Assembly: GCA_003278365.1 (NCBI GenBank)
Contig: QCFS01000001.1
Location: 40,024-104,023, forward strand
DNA from: Prochlorococcus sp. AG-363-M17
Lineage (GTDB): Bacteria > Cyanobacteriota > Cyanobacteriia > PCC-6307 > Cyanobiaceae
Reading direction: 5' to 3'
DNA: 64,000 bases
Part shown: piece by piece, positions 63,391 through 64,000 of the stretch
Numbering within the stretch: the stretch's first letter is position 1
Layout: each line of letters starts with the position of its first letter
Program-made: the position numbers and the translations under genes
The notes under the pieces: model-generated
The model's input: only the letters and a program-made list of their open reading frames with translations
The model's database searches: none
What the model was told of the DNA's origin: nothing

Positions 63391-64000
63391 CAGCTATTGT
63401 AAATAGAGTCGATTTTCGATTTCTTTACAATATTAGTTTGACAGTCTAGGGCTATTTCACCAGCACAAAGGCCAATTACTCTATCAAAATATTTGATCAA
63501 ATCAGGTCTATGTAGACTTACAATAGTAGCGAAATGTTTATATTGACTATTGTTACCATCTAAGTTAGTAAGTAAGCTTAGTGTTCTTTTTGTTAAGTTG
63601 GGATCTAGAGATGAAAAGGGCTCGTCAGCTAATATTAAAGAAGGTTTTTGCCTGATTAACCTTGCTAGGGCAACTCTTTGTTTTTGACCTCCTGATAGGT
63701 TATTTATATGCTCATTAATTAACTCTTCTTCGAGCCCAGCAAGCTTTAAACATTGTATACATTCCTTCTTTTCAACTGATTTAACTAGATTACTTATTGC
63801 CCATATTATGTTACGTGAGCCAAGTATACCAGAATTTATATTTTGACCGACCGTTAGTTCCTCTATTAATCTTAAGTCTTGCCATAAAGTACCAATGGTT
63901 GCCTTTTGACTTCTATTTAATTTTTTCATATCAATTCCCATGTACTCTACTTTTCCTACATTTGGTGCTAACAGTCCATTGGCTACAGAAATTAATGATG
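63390..64000 (-). CDS. phnC: phosphonate ABC transporter ATP-binding protein, partial (runs off the window)
   Basis: LSGGQKQRVALARLIRQKPSLILADEPFSSLDP; frame stays open upstream to the edge (SLISVANGLLAPNVGKVEYMGIDM), so M at 63941 is not the true start. Confidence 0.88.
   Translation of the reverse strand, partial: SLISVANGLLAPNVGKVEYMGIDMKKLNRSQKATIGTLWQDLRLIEELTVGQNINSGILGSRNIIWAISNLVKSVEKKECIQCLKLAGLEEELINEHINNLSGGQKQRVALARLIRQKPSLILADEPFSSLDPNLTKRTLSLLTNLDGNNSQYKHFATIVSLHRPDLIKYFDRVIGLCAGEIALDCQTNIVKKSKIDSIYNS

Overview
The window is gene-dense (~64 kb, AT-rich) chromosomal DNA from a marine picocyanobacterium. It most resembles a low-light-type Prochlorococcus, judging from ChlH, a BicA-like SulP transporter, a pheophorbide-oxygenase-like Rieske protein, class II NrdJ, DUF3386/DUF3038/DUF4335/CPP1-like proteins and PhnC/PhnE; this assignment is inference from protein content only. 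I support about 55 protein-coding genes, two intact tRNAs (Ser-TGA and initiator Met-CAT) and several intergenic hairpins. Most of the window is ordinary core genome. The most unusual stretch is about 29.06-29.48 kb, next to the initiator tRNA-Met gene. It holds a 3' tRNA-fMet fragment that breaks at the anticodon loop, an inverted anticodon-arm-like copy (23/26 identical) inside an 18-bp perfect palindrome, and five TRTTGATR direct repeats in 12-bp-spaced pairs around that palindrome. No integrase is present. I read this as a possible relic attachment or recombination site of a tRNA-targeting integrative element. Secondary points are an N-terminal-only NdhF-like protein, an unlisted 37-codon membrane sORF, a strongly hairpin-flanked 66-aa membrane protein, a CbiX with a Cys/His-rich tail, and a candidate structured RNA at about 26.65 kb.
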